Part shown: piece by piece, positions 50,201 through 61,400 of the stretch
How positions within the stretch are numbered: the first letter of the stretch is position 1
How the letters are laid out: the number at the start of each line of letters is the position of its first letter
Source: Pteria penguin
Lineage: Eukaryota > Mollusca > Bivalvia > Pterioida > Pteriidae
Direction: 5' to 3'
Assembly (NCBI GenBank): GCA_035048485.1
Contig: CM068586.1
Location: 29,373,849 to 29,437,848, forward strand
DNA length: 64,000 bases
Notes under the pieces: model-generated
Seen by the model: the letters and a program-made list of their open reading frames with translations, nothing else
The model's database searches: none
What the model was told of the DNA's origin: nothing
Translations under genes and position numbers: made by a program

Positions 50201-50955
50201 TTTGACCAGCTCTGTATTTCGAATGCTACCAGGATGTTTGGCGCAAATTGAAAGAATCCCCAAGCTAGCGATTCCAGCAACAAATACGTTGATTGGGTGC
50301 ATTGTCTTTGCGATTTTTCCTCATGCACAAGCATTGCCCGAGTTAATCGTTTTATCGTGCATTTTTGGAGGCGCATTAGGAGGTGTGACTTCTATTCTGT
50401 CAATCACGACCTTTCATCTAATTGGACAAGATAACTATTCCACTGCTCTTGGAATGATAATGACCATGTGTGGTATCTCTAATATCATTGCTGGGCCAAT
50501 TTCTGGTAAGTTACACATACAGAGTGTATATCAACATTAAACTGCATAGGATTTTGTAGGGTCAGTATCAAAATTTTAAAGGTGGACTTAAATAAACACC
50601 ACTACCTTGGAATTGACCTTATCACTGCTGATTGATGTCCTGCAATATAAGAAAAGGGACCACTTAGTCTTGTTCAACAACCTGCAAAGTCTCGAATGAT
50701 CCAATGTATTTAACAATTATATTTGTAATTTTAGGGCTTATGCGAGACGTTAGCGGGACTTATGACATTGCTTTTTATACTGGAAGTGGAAGTCTATTCT
50801 GCGCAAGTGCCATATTATTCATAACCATGTTCTGCACTCTTAACAGTACAAGAGAAGTTGATAATCATGACATGGAAATGAATATTCAGAAAATGTCTAG
50901 AAGACGGTCAAGTTTGTTGTCATGGAAACGAGGACTTGATTTAGCCAAATTGTGA
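46996..50955 (+). CDS. SLC16/monocarboxylate-transporter-like MFS protein (transporter A), five exons
   Basis: Exons 46996-47270, 48208-48395, 49174-49317, 49705-50505 and 50735-50955 join in phase across GT/AG introns to 542 residues. About 90 polar N-terminal residues precede a 12-helix major-facilitator core split by a hydrophilic loop (about 275-315), as in SLC16. Loop 4-5 has YFEGRQKFLGLGFASIGSGI (about 220-239), matching the family signature YF.KR..LA.G.A.AGS. Helix 8 keeps an Arg in FRMLPG (about 375). The N-terminal signature (DGGWGW in classical MCTs) is replaced by SGCRFERKWPV. By eye, the Asp four residues before the Arg is Ser, so H+/lactate transport should not be assumed. The start was chosen by alignment to transporter B; an in-frame ATG at 46882 is possible. 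RRRSS motifs lie near both ends. Confidence 0.88.
47271..48207 (+). other. transporter A intron 1
   Basis: A 937-bp AT-rich intron with no recognised repeat. Introns 2 (48396-49173), 3 (49318-49704) and 4 (50506-50734) are likewise plain, in contrast to the repeat-filled introns of transporter B. Confidence 0.8.
48208..48395 (+). CDS. transporter A exon 2 (helix 1)
   Basis: Acceptor TTTTGTACAG and donor TTCAG|GTAGCA. Encodes KWPVLFASFFLLFFSIGF and then FNMSVLYTEFLDEF and KAETSLVQS, which are almost identical in the paralogue. Confidence 0.88.
49174..49317 (+). CDS. transporter A exon 3 (helices 2-3)
   Basis: A 144-nt exon, the same length as in transporter B, encoding LVTGILVTKFGERKCIVVG and GLAVSFYATGIPYLTGTIG. 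The donor is TGTG|GTATGA. Reading on past it reaches a stop, so splicing here is required. Confidence 0.85.
49705..50505 (+). CDS. transporter A exon 4 (helices 4-11, central loop)
   Basis: An 801-nt exon with acceptor TTTTTTTCAG and donor TCTG|GTAAGT. Encodes the YF...GSGIGG signature, the hydrophilic loop (KPKRKQEGTGNETEV), the helix 8 Arg and GQDNYSTALGMIMTMCG in the region MCTs use for helices 10-11. Confidence 0.9.
50735..50955 (+). CDS. transporter A exon 5 (last helix and C-terminus)
   Basis: Acceptor TGTAATTTTAG. Encodes GLMRDVSGTYDIAFYTGSGS, the last helix and a cytosolic tail with SRRRSSLLSWKRGL, ending TGA at 50953-50955. Confidence 0.88.
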
Positions 50956-51021
50956 ACATGAAATTATAATGTTATACTGATCTGATCTATTTCATATTAA
51001 TAACATTTAACCCCCTTCCGC

Positions 51022-51027
51022 AATAAA
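51022..51027 (+). terminator. polyadenylation signal of transporter A
   Basis: AATAAA starts a short AATAAATAAATAAATAATAA run 67 bases after the stop codon, giving a compact 3' UTR. Confidence 0.6.
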
Positions 51028-51311
51028 TAAATAAATAATAATAATAATTAAATGATGCACAGATGCGTATGACGTATCAAATATAAGCTTTCAATCATTA
51101 CAAAGCGAAATGCAAATTTGTCTATTAAGTGTTTACTACATATCATTGTTCTCCATATGGCTTGTTATCCTTTTGTATAGAGCATTCTTTAAAAATCGCT
51201 AAGATAGTTTTCTCAAGTTTTAATCTAAAGATTTAATCATACAGGAAACGGGACTTGCAAATAGTCTACCGTGCTCGTAAAAAATAAAATGTGGTGCAAA
51301 AACCCATACCA

Positions 51312-51437
<126 letters not shown>

Positions 51438-51915
51438 TGCTATAGCAACACCTGTTCCTTAACCATAACACTTAACGTATAGTGTTTGTTTTTGTTTTGT
51501 TTGGGTTTTTGTGGTTGTTGTTGTTGTTTATGTTGTTTATAAGTAGATTTATACTACTGAACTATATTTTGTCGATTTAAACACACTTCCAACTTCTAAA
51601 ACTAGATTCTTCCATTTAATACTATGATTAAGCTACACGTGAGTATTTGTAACGTAGTTAATTAACACTATTAAAATCAAATAATTTATTTGTCTTTATT
51701 CTAGGAAAGAAACATGTTTATAAATTGATTCTAACTTATGCTATGGAAATAACAATAACAGATTCGTTAACTGAACGCCAACAAATTAATAATAAATTTT
51801 AACAGAATTTTTTGGTTTAGACAGACTCTGACAATAAGACCATCATTACCTGAAAGTATATCTCTAGGTTTTATTTAAATGACCCAAGTACTATTTCACC
51901 TCTATGACGGAGACA
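51438..51915. other. intergenic spacer between the convergent transporters
   Basis: T/G-rich start (TTTTGTTTTGTTTGGG, TTGTTGTTGTTG) and then AT-rich sequence; no gene. Confidence 0.5.
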
Positions 51916-52023
51916 TGATATAGCACCAAATAAGGTACCGACTCATCTCCTTTGTGAAGTACATAATTAAACTGCTCCTATACCTCACAAAGGAGATGTG
52001 CCGGTATCTTCTTTGTACTATAT
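51916..52023. repeat. ~108-bp fold-back element
   Basis: CATCTCCTTTGTGAAG is complementary to CTCACAAAGGAGATG, and GGTACCG to CCGGTATC. Weaker pairing extends to TATAGCACCAAATAAG and CTTCTTTGTACTATA. Confidence 0.75.
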
Positions 52024-52308
52024 GATGTTTACCTAAATCAATATATCGAGGCAATAGCTCAGTAATTGAATATCCATTACTTTAGTAAGATGTACGTCAT
52101 AAACCTGTATGTGCAGATGTAAATCAAATCTCAAAGCGGTTATGTTCTTCAGTCTGATTGGAAAACAGCCCAGAAAACTGAGTATCTAGATTGGCCATGA
52201 GAACATGTGTATGCCATAAACTTACTTCCATACGCTAAACAGACTTTATAAGCAGTCGCTGTATTTGAGAAAATACTAGTCACGCATGTAACAGTATAAT
52301 AGAATCTA

Positions 52309-52454
52309 GCACTAGTCTGAGTTCCAGATAGAAAAAGATCAGTCGAGGGTTGGATGAATCAACAAATATCAACCGAGGCGTTAGCTGAGGTTGAGATATG
52401 TTGATTCATCCAACCCGAGACTGATCTTTTTCTATCTGGAACTCAAACTAGTGC
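52309..52454. repeat. 146-bp near-perfect hairpin element
   Basis: Arms GCACTAGTCTGAGTTCCAGA, TAGAAAAAGATCAGTCGAGG and GTTGGATGAATCAACA pair with TGTTGATTCATCCAAC, CCGAGACTGATCTTTTTCTA and TCTGGAACTCAAACTAGTGC. The loop holds CCGAGGCGTTAGCTGAGG. Confidence 0.9.
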
Positions 52455-53565
52455 TTGGTTATTTTTCTCGCACCTCAGGAGCTCAATGTAGGCTGTAGCT
52501 ATTTTGAATGTTTTTGTTTACTTCCTTTGATGGCCGAATCACTGTTTGAATAAAAAGATAGTCCGCTGCAATAAAATAAAACACCATGATATGCATGAAG
52601 AAACTTTATATTTTGATAGGATTTTTCAACATTAAATTTTAACACACAATGTTCACTATATCTCTGACGCCAAAATCGTGAGTCGCCATGTTTCATTTGT
52701 TTGTAAAACAATGCAGACGACGCGCGGAAGGATACAAAGTGTTCCGGATAGAATTTTCCAGCATTCGGAACAACCTCGCCCTTTACTTGTACCTACGTAA
52801 AAGACTCGGACGTCACTCGGCGGAATGACTTACATCGATTCCATGCATCAATCGGTTTACGGCATTGTACTCAGTAATATATCGGCGATGTAAAATGTAA
52901 TCCAGTACACAATCTATGTCATCCATGTCAAAGAAAGTAATGAAAGCTGCAACAGTTCGGGATTAATGTTTAATTTAAGTCCGTTGAATTGTGAAAGTCT
53001 TCTACCGTCTTTATTACACGCCAAGCACTGACCTATTTGTCTGGTACACATACGAGCGTCTATAAGTATAACTACAGGAACTATTTATAAGTAATGGCTA
53101 CGAGTGACGTCCGAGCTTTTTTACGCAGGAAAAGGTCGAGGATGTCCGAATGAATTTTCCGGTACTGATAAAAAACGGGATTAGCCGATCTCCGGTGCGA
53201 GAATGTCTTATTCTGAACAACATAGAAATTCAACTTAAAAATACTTTTAATTTCATTGTTTGGTTCTTGGTTTTATTTCGGATTTGTTGATGATATTATA
53301 CATTGGATTTAAAACTATTTAAAATACTAACGACAAAGATGCAATTTGAAACGAGGTTTCTTGCCGGATCAACTGCGTGTCCAGGCTGTCGTCAAGGAGT
53401 TCCCATTGTCCTTTATATGTTTATTTGTTCAATATAGAAACAAATCTGCTGTAAGAGATGCGCAGCTAGTACCCATAGGAATCCCAACTATCTGCTGATA
53501 CATCTTGCGATTAAATTTAAGTAACAAATATGGTATGTTTGTAGGTAGTTTTATCCATGATTGAA
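52455..53565. other. intergenic, no gene seen
   Basis: Moderately G+C-richer than its surroundings. A 70-aa - strand frame (52499-52711) shows no domain. ACTCGGACGTCACTCGG and GAGTGACGTCCGAGC, near 52803 and 53103, form a distant inverted pair (with TACGTAAAAGA / TTTTTACGCAG beside them) bounding about 320 bp, probably another fold-back element. Confidence 0.4.
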
Positions 53566-53755
53566 TTGATTGATTGATTATTGGTTTACGTCACTCCACC
53601 ATTATTTCACGTATATGGTGAGGACATCTGCCTGATGCATTGCATAGAAATTTAGACCTTTGCAACGGACCCACCCGAAGCAGTGATGGATCTTTTACGC
53701 GTCACGCCTACCGTGACACGGGACCTCGGTTTATACTGTCTCATCCGAGAGACAG
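53566..53755 (-). mobile_element. 5'-truncated tRNA-SINE (copy 3)
   Basis: It contains the (ATTG)n-type tail, TTTACGTCACTCCACCATTA, TCACGTATATGGTGAGGACA and CTACCGTGACACGGGACCTC, closely matching copy 1. It stops at GAGAGACAG before the tRNA-like head. Loss of the promoter-bearing 5' part is what LINE-driven incomplete reverse transcription leaves. Confidence 0.85.
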
Positions 53756-54813
53756 TTGAACTGATGAAGAACAAAACATCATAATAACATAAATTTTTGT
53801 GGTATGTATAAATATTGAGGAAAAATTGAGTTGTAACACCTAATATTTCCAAAAGTATTAATTTAGATTACACTAGTGTAATGGAGACGGAACAGATAAT
53901 TTTTTTCACTGTGTCATTGTGCAAGATTATGTTTTAGTTAAAATCAGAGCAAGAATTAAAAAAAAAATCCCAGCCCCCTCCCCCCGAATATCAAATTTAC
54001 GATGCTGAAGATGGAGTTCAGGTGGGTTCAGATCATTTCATGCAAGATTTGGCTTTGAAAGCCCCTTGATGCAGACTTTGAACGGTTTTCGAAGTAACAT
54101 GTTATAATGTTATATCCATTTCTCACACACGAGACAGAGACGGGCGCCGGACAAGCTTATTCCTATAGGCTATAGGCTGAAAAAATCAGGAGTAGTAATT
54201 ATAATAGATAATTGAATAAGGTAAAAGGATTTTTGTAGATTGTGTGATTTATTTTGTGTAACCCAATGTTTATATGATACTCATCATTATGTATTACTTG
54301 ATTTGATAATGATAAAAATTAAATAAAAATAGCACTAACTATACTTTTATATACAGGTATTTGTACAGTTTATTGACCATAGACATATATGATACAATAA
54401 CAAAGATATTCACGATGTAGTGCAGGCTAAGAATGAATTATATATATAGTCAAAAAATATTTTGTATAATACAATACTAGTAACACGAATATGCATAATA
54501 TATAGTACTAGCAATGAATGAAATACATACGTGCATATATAAAAGAATACAAGCATGTTTATAAATAATTATAGCAAAGTATTTCTAAGTTTTGTACTGT
54601 TCATGAGAAATTTACCGAGACTGCATAGGTCGTTGGTGTTATAAATGCAGAGGGTTTCCGAAGATCGTAGGGCTTAATAATTTTTATCTGAATAATTCGA
54701 AATACGAGCATTTCAAAATAAACTGGACTTATTTTTCTGTGTCAGTTTTACATAGTGGACACATGCACTGGGAGACCGGCTGTTTATGTAAATTGTCTGT
54801 TTCTATACAAAAA
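53756..54813. other. intergenic, no gene seen
   Basis: AT-rich sequence with scattered TATATA. C-run at about 53974-53985. A fragment GACAGAGACGGGCGCCGGAC near 54130 resembles the ends of the dispersed GACGG repeats. Confidence 0.4.
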
Positions 54814-54845
54814 CAGAGACATATATACACATATATATGTCTCTG
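54814..54845. repeat. 32-bp palindromic hairpin, sister of 21708-21741
   Basis: CAGAGACATATAT pairs with ATATATATGTCTCTG around ACAC. It shares the same arm sequence as the hairpin in the PKI intron but has different flanks. Confidence 0.88.
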
Positions 54846-54966
54846 ACACAAATAATTAAAAGTAAAACATTTCTTAGTTTTCTTCGGATAAGAAAGATCT
54901 ATAGGTCATTTGTGTCCTGGGAAACAGAAAATACTTAATTATGATTGGTTATGATGGCGATCCCCC

Positions 54967-54977
54967 AAATAATAATA

Positions 54978-55043
<66 letters not shown>
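54967..55043. repeat. (AAT)n microsatellite
   Basis: About 77 bp of AAT units with one GTAAT variant. The poly-Tyr frame across it is an artefact. Confidence 0.97.
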
Positions 55044-55044
<1 letters not shown>

Positions 55045-55146
55045 GCAGAGTGACCTTGGTGTGTCTTTAAACAAACTTTTATCTCACCACAGGTGAAAAT
55101 CATATACCAATTTAGATGGATTATATGTTTGTAACGCATGTAAGTA

Positions 55147-55152
55147 TTTATT
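55147..55152 (-). terminator. probable polyadenylation signal of transporter B
   Basis: AATAAA on the - strand, about 53 bases after the stop codon of transporter B, a spacing similar to that in transporter A. Confidence 0.5.
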
Positions 55153-55204
55153 GTTTTTACTCAAGATTTAATTTCGTTTCAAAATGATATTCATGTATAA
55201 AGTA

Positions 55205-55401
55205 TTATTTCCATGGTAAAAGACTACTCAACCGTCTTGACTTCCGGCGGACCTCAATCTCTTGTTTGAATTTATCCAACCTCCGGTCTTTTCTAGTCGT
55301 GATCACCACAACGCTTACCAATAACAGAAGCCCCATCATTAGACAAATGGATCCGGTATAAAAGCATGTGTCGTACGTACCGGTCCAATCGCGTAAGAAA
55401 C
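55205..55401 (-). CDS. transporter B exon 5 (last helix and C-terminus)
   Basis: Acceptor TTAACTTTCAG. Encodes FLRDWTGTYDTCFYTGS, the last helix (MMGLLLLVSVVVI) and a basic tail ending SRRLSSLLPWK, TAA at 55207-55205. Found from homology to transporter A's last exon. Confidence 0.87.
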
Positions 55402-58400
55402 CTGAAAGTTAAAAGATTAAGAATGATATTAGACCCCAACAAGATTATTTCCCTTATATGGTGGCGGTACCTGCCAGTTGCCATGACCTCAATATTTTGT
55501 CCTACTTAATGACCCACCAGAAACAGTGCGGGTTATTGTACGTGCCTATGTATACCATAACAATAAACTTCGAATTCAGTGGCGGATTTAAAGAGGGCCC
55601 GGGGGACCCGCCCCCCCTCCTTTTGCCACATATTTACAAGTAAAAACCCAGATTTGGGATAAAAAAAATGGCCCAATAGTATGGCTAATACCCATGTGCC
55701 CCCCCCCCCCCCCCCTTTTTCGAAAATTCTGGATCCGTCATTGGAATTTCACTATCCTATTGAAAGGACAGGATGCCGACGGAACCTAGGACCTCAAAAT
55801 CTACGAAAGCTCATTACGTATTTTTTGTTTAATATCAATTTTAAGTTATTCAGCTTTTCATATACAAAATGAAAAAGACGGATTGGGAGAAAAAGAAGAT
55901 AAATCACTTGATTATATTTCGCTCATAAGATAAGAAATTGAGTGCAACACACCGGACCAATGTATCCTTAAGGATGATAAATAAACACCTGTGTGAAATT
56001 TTCTGCTTTCTACTCACAAAACGGTAGTGCTTTATATAGTTTTCGGAAATTATTGATATAAAATTTATTTCATAGATGTTTATAAGTTAGTTTTACCTTT
56101 TACGAGAAGCATACATGAAGAACAATATCTTACCGGACACAGGGCCGGCTATGTTGGTTGCTATACCGGAGCACGTCATGAAGATTCCTAGTCCCGTAGA
56201 ATAATATTTCTGTCCAGTAATCTCCAGTATTGTTATGGATAGTACGGAAACAAGGCAACCAAGGCATATGCCGAACACACACCCCAAAATGACGAAATGG
56301 ATCAACGACGACCCAAAAGGGAAAACAACAAGTGTTCCCGCTCCAAGAACGACAGCAGTACAAGGAATAGCGAGGACTGGGACACGAGAAATCTGAACTA
56401 TTATTCCCGGAATAAAGCGAAACAGACATCCGGATACATTTGTGCCGAAATAGATCCAGACTGCCGTAGAACGATCGATACCCTTCGATTGGTAGTAATC
56501 AATGAAAAACACCAGAATGGAATTATATACGGAAAAGGACGCTGCGATAGCTAGGGTGAACATCATATACGGTTTGTGGGTTAGTACTGCGCGAACACTC
56601 TCAATAATTTTTGTAGAAGGAATTTCAATATCAGTATCATTCTGTACGATGGATATAGAACTTCTCCTTCTCGTTGTATTTTTAACAGCATTGGTTTCCG
56701 AAGCTTTCTTTTCCTTTTCCGGTCCCGGAACAGTATAGACGCAGCTTAATACACAGAGGTTTAAACTACATCCGGCTATAATTAAAAGCGTTCCTCGCCA
56801 ATCATAAAATGTTAGCAGAAACTCCAGAAAGACTGGTATAAACAATGATCCAATACCAGAACCTAAAATTATGAAGCTCATTGCTAGTAGTTTACTTTTC
56901 CCTTTAAATTGTTGTGACACACATGATGAAGTGGATATATGGCACAGGTTTAAACCAAACCCTGCAAATAATAAAAATATATCTGTACATACAGCTGTAT
57001 CTTTGGTACATGTATATTAAACAAGGAAAGTTTAGCAAGTGTCGCACAGTACTTAGAGAATAATTTCAACGGACGTTAGACTGAAAACAAAATGTTCAAC
57101 CCGTTCATCTTTGCACCCATGCATTTTTATGTGTTTCCAATTCGACGAATATGCTTTTTGCTGATGAAGGTTCAATAGATAGATAGTCTTTTAAAAGACA
57201 AAGAAGCACTCCAGGTATCCAGCAGTAGTGAGCAAGACTTTTATTCACATGGTAACATTTTCCCTCAATGTCCCTTTATTTGACATTCGTATATTTAAGT
57301 CTCTTAGTGTGTGTGTGCGTGTGTGTTTTCTTTTGCACATACCAGGAAATGATCTCATCTCTTCGTTATTCTATGGTACAATTACATACAAATGCGACCC
57401 CCCCCCCCTACACCCGAAATGATACATTTTGTACTAAATCGAGAATAGACCAAAACATTTTTGTATGTTAGGGGTTTTGGTGTGAGAAACTGATGTTAAA
57501 AAGGTGGTGAATTTAACAATTCCAGAAAAGGACTTACATTGTATCTTAACAAAATAAGGCGAACTTCAGTTAGTCGAGACATTACTGTGATAGCACCAAT
57601 TGGTTGAACATTCGCTTTGAAAGAAAAAATATATATGGCTATTTTTAATGACTGAACATTGAAATAAACACTTAGCTGCATGTACTTAGTAAATAATCAA
57701 TCGATTTTACAAAATAATGTTATCCCAGTCTCGGTCTAATTTCGTACCTGTTATCCTGGTCTCGGTTTAACTTCGTACTTGTTATCCTGGTCTCGGTTTA
57801 ATTTCGTACCTGTTATCCAGGTCTCGGTCTAATTTTGTACCAGTTATCCAGGTCTCGGTCTAATTTTGTACCAGTTATCCTGGTCTCGGTCTAATTTTGT
57901 ACCAGTTATCCAGGTCTCGGTCTAATTTTGTACCTGTTATCCAGGTCTCGGTTTAATTTCTTACCTGTTATCCAGGTCTCGGTCTAATTTTGTACCAGTT
58001 ATCCTGGTCTCGGTCTAATTTTGTACCAGTTATCCAGGTCTCGGTCTAATTTTGTACCAGTTATCCTGGTCTCGGTTTAATTTCTTACCTGTTATCCAGG
58101 TCTCGGTTTAATTTCTTACCTGTTATCCAGGTCTCGGTCTAATTTTGTACCAGTTATCCAGGTCTCGGTCTAATTTTGTACGCGATCTAATTTCGTACCT
58201 GTCATAATTCCAGTAGTTCCCACTAGATACAGAATGGACATGGCAAAAAAAGACGCCGTTAGTCCTACACACGCTATTATTCCTCCTACAATGCCACATT
58301 TCCTGGAACCAAACCTTGTCACCAAGCAACCAGACAAGAAACCTGTGACAGACACACGATGAAAAACTTAATATACTTTTTCAATTTTGGCCACTTTGAA

Positions 58401-61400
58401 ATTTAAGCAGTCAATATATTTCGGCTTTCACGTTTTCTAATGAATCCATTTATGTAATATGTAAGATTTCATCTATGGTTTTATGACAAAAAGTTGACTA
58501 AATTCTTTTATCGTAAGATACGTAAATGACAAGTATGTGCTAAATACAGATGTATACAAAGAAAAAAATGTGAGTATTAGCGGTTAAGATTTGGATTTTT
58601 AAAAATTTTTGTTCAGTTCCCATCGATTCTTTTTGTGGTAGAATTTCATACCCAAGTCTAATGCGTGGGCCTGACATTAAAAACTAAGCAATATATAATA
58701 TGCATGTGAAGCTACAGAGAAGGCAAAGTGTATGATCCCCAGTTGTTCAAGAATTAATGACCCCTCCCTCTATCCCAACTCCAGAAGCTTCAAGTCTAAA
58801 ACATATCTCCAAAACTTGAAGCCATTTCTCATCATAGTATAAATGATTTTCTTTATCTATAACAATTAAAGAGAGGTATAGATAAAAATTCTTGGCCATG
58901 TTTGTTTTGAGCTATTACAGTTATATGTACTTATAATCAAACCATTTATGTCTGTCAAACTATAAGTATATAAGAAAATAGCCAGGCTTTGTTGAATCAG
59001 TTACAGTCGCATCCAATAATGACCTTACCCCGATTCTAAAAAGTCTGTTCAAAACTACATATCTTATCGCACTGTATCATCAAATCTTTTTTGTCTACCA
59101 CGCATGTAATAAAGGAGAAGCAGATAAAGGTTTCTTGACCCGCCCATTAGCTCAATCCCGAAAGTCTCTATCCAAAACTTGATGAATCAGTAGAAAGTAA
59201 ATAACGAAGATTGAATATGAGAAACGTTCCATGAAAAAATGAATAAATAGAAAAGTATCTGTATTGCTTTTTCACACCTTTTCCTCTAAAATAAACAGTT
59301 CAGTAAACTAGAATAATGGGTGACAATATATAGATTGGCTTTTCTGTTTAATTGAACATACCTGCGATAAGATACGTCCCAGAACATGTAGACTGAACCA
59401 GTGACGTTTCTGCTTTACTTTTCCCAAACTCATTCAGGAATTCCACATACAGTACAGACATATTAAATGGAAAGGAAGCACAGAGAAATAAACTGATAAA
59501 TCCTGCGACCAAAATAACCCATCGACGCTGAACTCTACACGCTTCTGTACTCCTGTGAAGGATTAACACAAGTGGGATCAATAGATGCGTGTTCGAATCG
59601 CATCCAAAAGTATATCCAACTTACTTTAAAAAAATGCAAAACATGTGTATTGACAAATGATAAAATTACAAATGATTGCTAAAATTGATATTTCAATACA
59701 ATATACTGTTTATACATTACGAGTATATATCCCTCATCAGTAGCCTTGATAATCGATTATAAGAAACAACAAAACAATTCCAAAAATGAGATTCAATAAT
59801 ATCTAAGGCCCATTTGACGCCATCAAATTGTTCTTTAACAAATAAAGACAGCAGACAGAACATTTAAAAATAAAGACAGCAGACAGAACATTTTCAACGA
59901 TTATGTCCAAGAGGCTTATATAGAATGAGATTCTGTCAACAAAGGTGGTTGAAGTTGATCAAAGTGTTATTTGACCGTTGTCTCTATAAATAATCTCTCA
60001 AAAACTACAAAAGCTATGACCAAGTGGGCCTATATCACTGACCTGAGCTTAATTTGCTTATTCAAACAGACAACGTGAGTATATGAAGCAGTATGTAGAA
60101 GAAGATTGTCAAAGGAGGGTACCCTTTGTGACCTACTTTGTCTGTGGTGGCGCTGCTGTAAAAAGGTCTGGACAAAGACGACAAAATTTGAAAGGGTCAT
60201 AAGTTATTTATTTCTATCAAATTTTATTAAAATCCTTCCAGCAGTTTTGCAGAAAAAGTTGAAAATGAGAAAAATGGCCAACTTTCCCCTAACCCCCTCC
60301 CTTTTTTTGGAGTCTTGAAAAATTAATACAAAATCCAAAAATTGAGATATTGACAAAATTCTTTCACAACAATATTTCTTACCAAATTTTGTTTTAGTGT
60401 GCTAAAATAAAGCTTATGATTAATAAAAAATGAAGAATTCTCTAGGCCATGTTCAACTTCATGTAATTTTGCACTCTTAAAATCTCCATAAAACAACCCA
60501 AATAAAAACATTGATAAAATTCTTTACATGCCAGATTAGGAATCATACATATCATTAAATGATACCAAATTAAAACATCCATTGTCAAAATAATAAGAAA
60601 TTATGAGGAAAAACCTTCTTTTTTACAGATACACGTCAAAAACTCGTAAATTTCTATTTAACGGATTTTAACCCCGAGCACAATTTTTTGATAACCCATC
60701 TTCATAAATTGTTGAAATGCAATTACTGTCCGCGCCACTCACTTTGTAAACCGAAAAATCTGGATTTTCAGTTATCTATCTTTAAAATAGTTTTACAAAA
60801 TTAATATCAATCGACATATCTTGTACAGTCGTAACTTTTGGTGTATGTTATATGTTTCTACGAAAAAGCCTCCGTATTTCATAGGGAAAAAATCATTTTA
60901 GATAGGGCGTTTTCTATGTTAATTTTGACGTGACGTCGCCGATGTTTAACATTGAGTCTGTGTGAAACTTAGCGACGTCACGTCAAAATTTAACATGGAA
61001 ATCGCCCTATCTAAAATTGATTTTTTCTATAAAATATGAACGCTTCTTTATACAAGCATAAAGCATACACCAAAAGTTACGACTAAACAAGATCTATCGA
61101 ATGGTTTTGCCTTTTTGAAATTATTCTAAAGATGTATAACTGAAAATCCAGATTTTCCAGTTTCCAGAGTGAGTGGCGCGGACAGTTTTAGTAGTTTCCG
61201 CACTTATGCACTGGTTCTGGAGGAGAAGATTTTTGAAAAGGGGTACCATATTGGGCACTTTTCGCCCCGCCTCGAAAATGTGAAAAAGTTACCGACGGAC
61301 GGACAGACGACGACGGACGACGGGCTATAACTATAGCTCACTTGAGCTCAAGTGAGCCTAAAAAAGAAAGAAATTTGACAGTGTCGACGGGGTTTATAAA

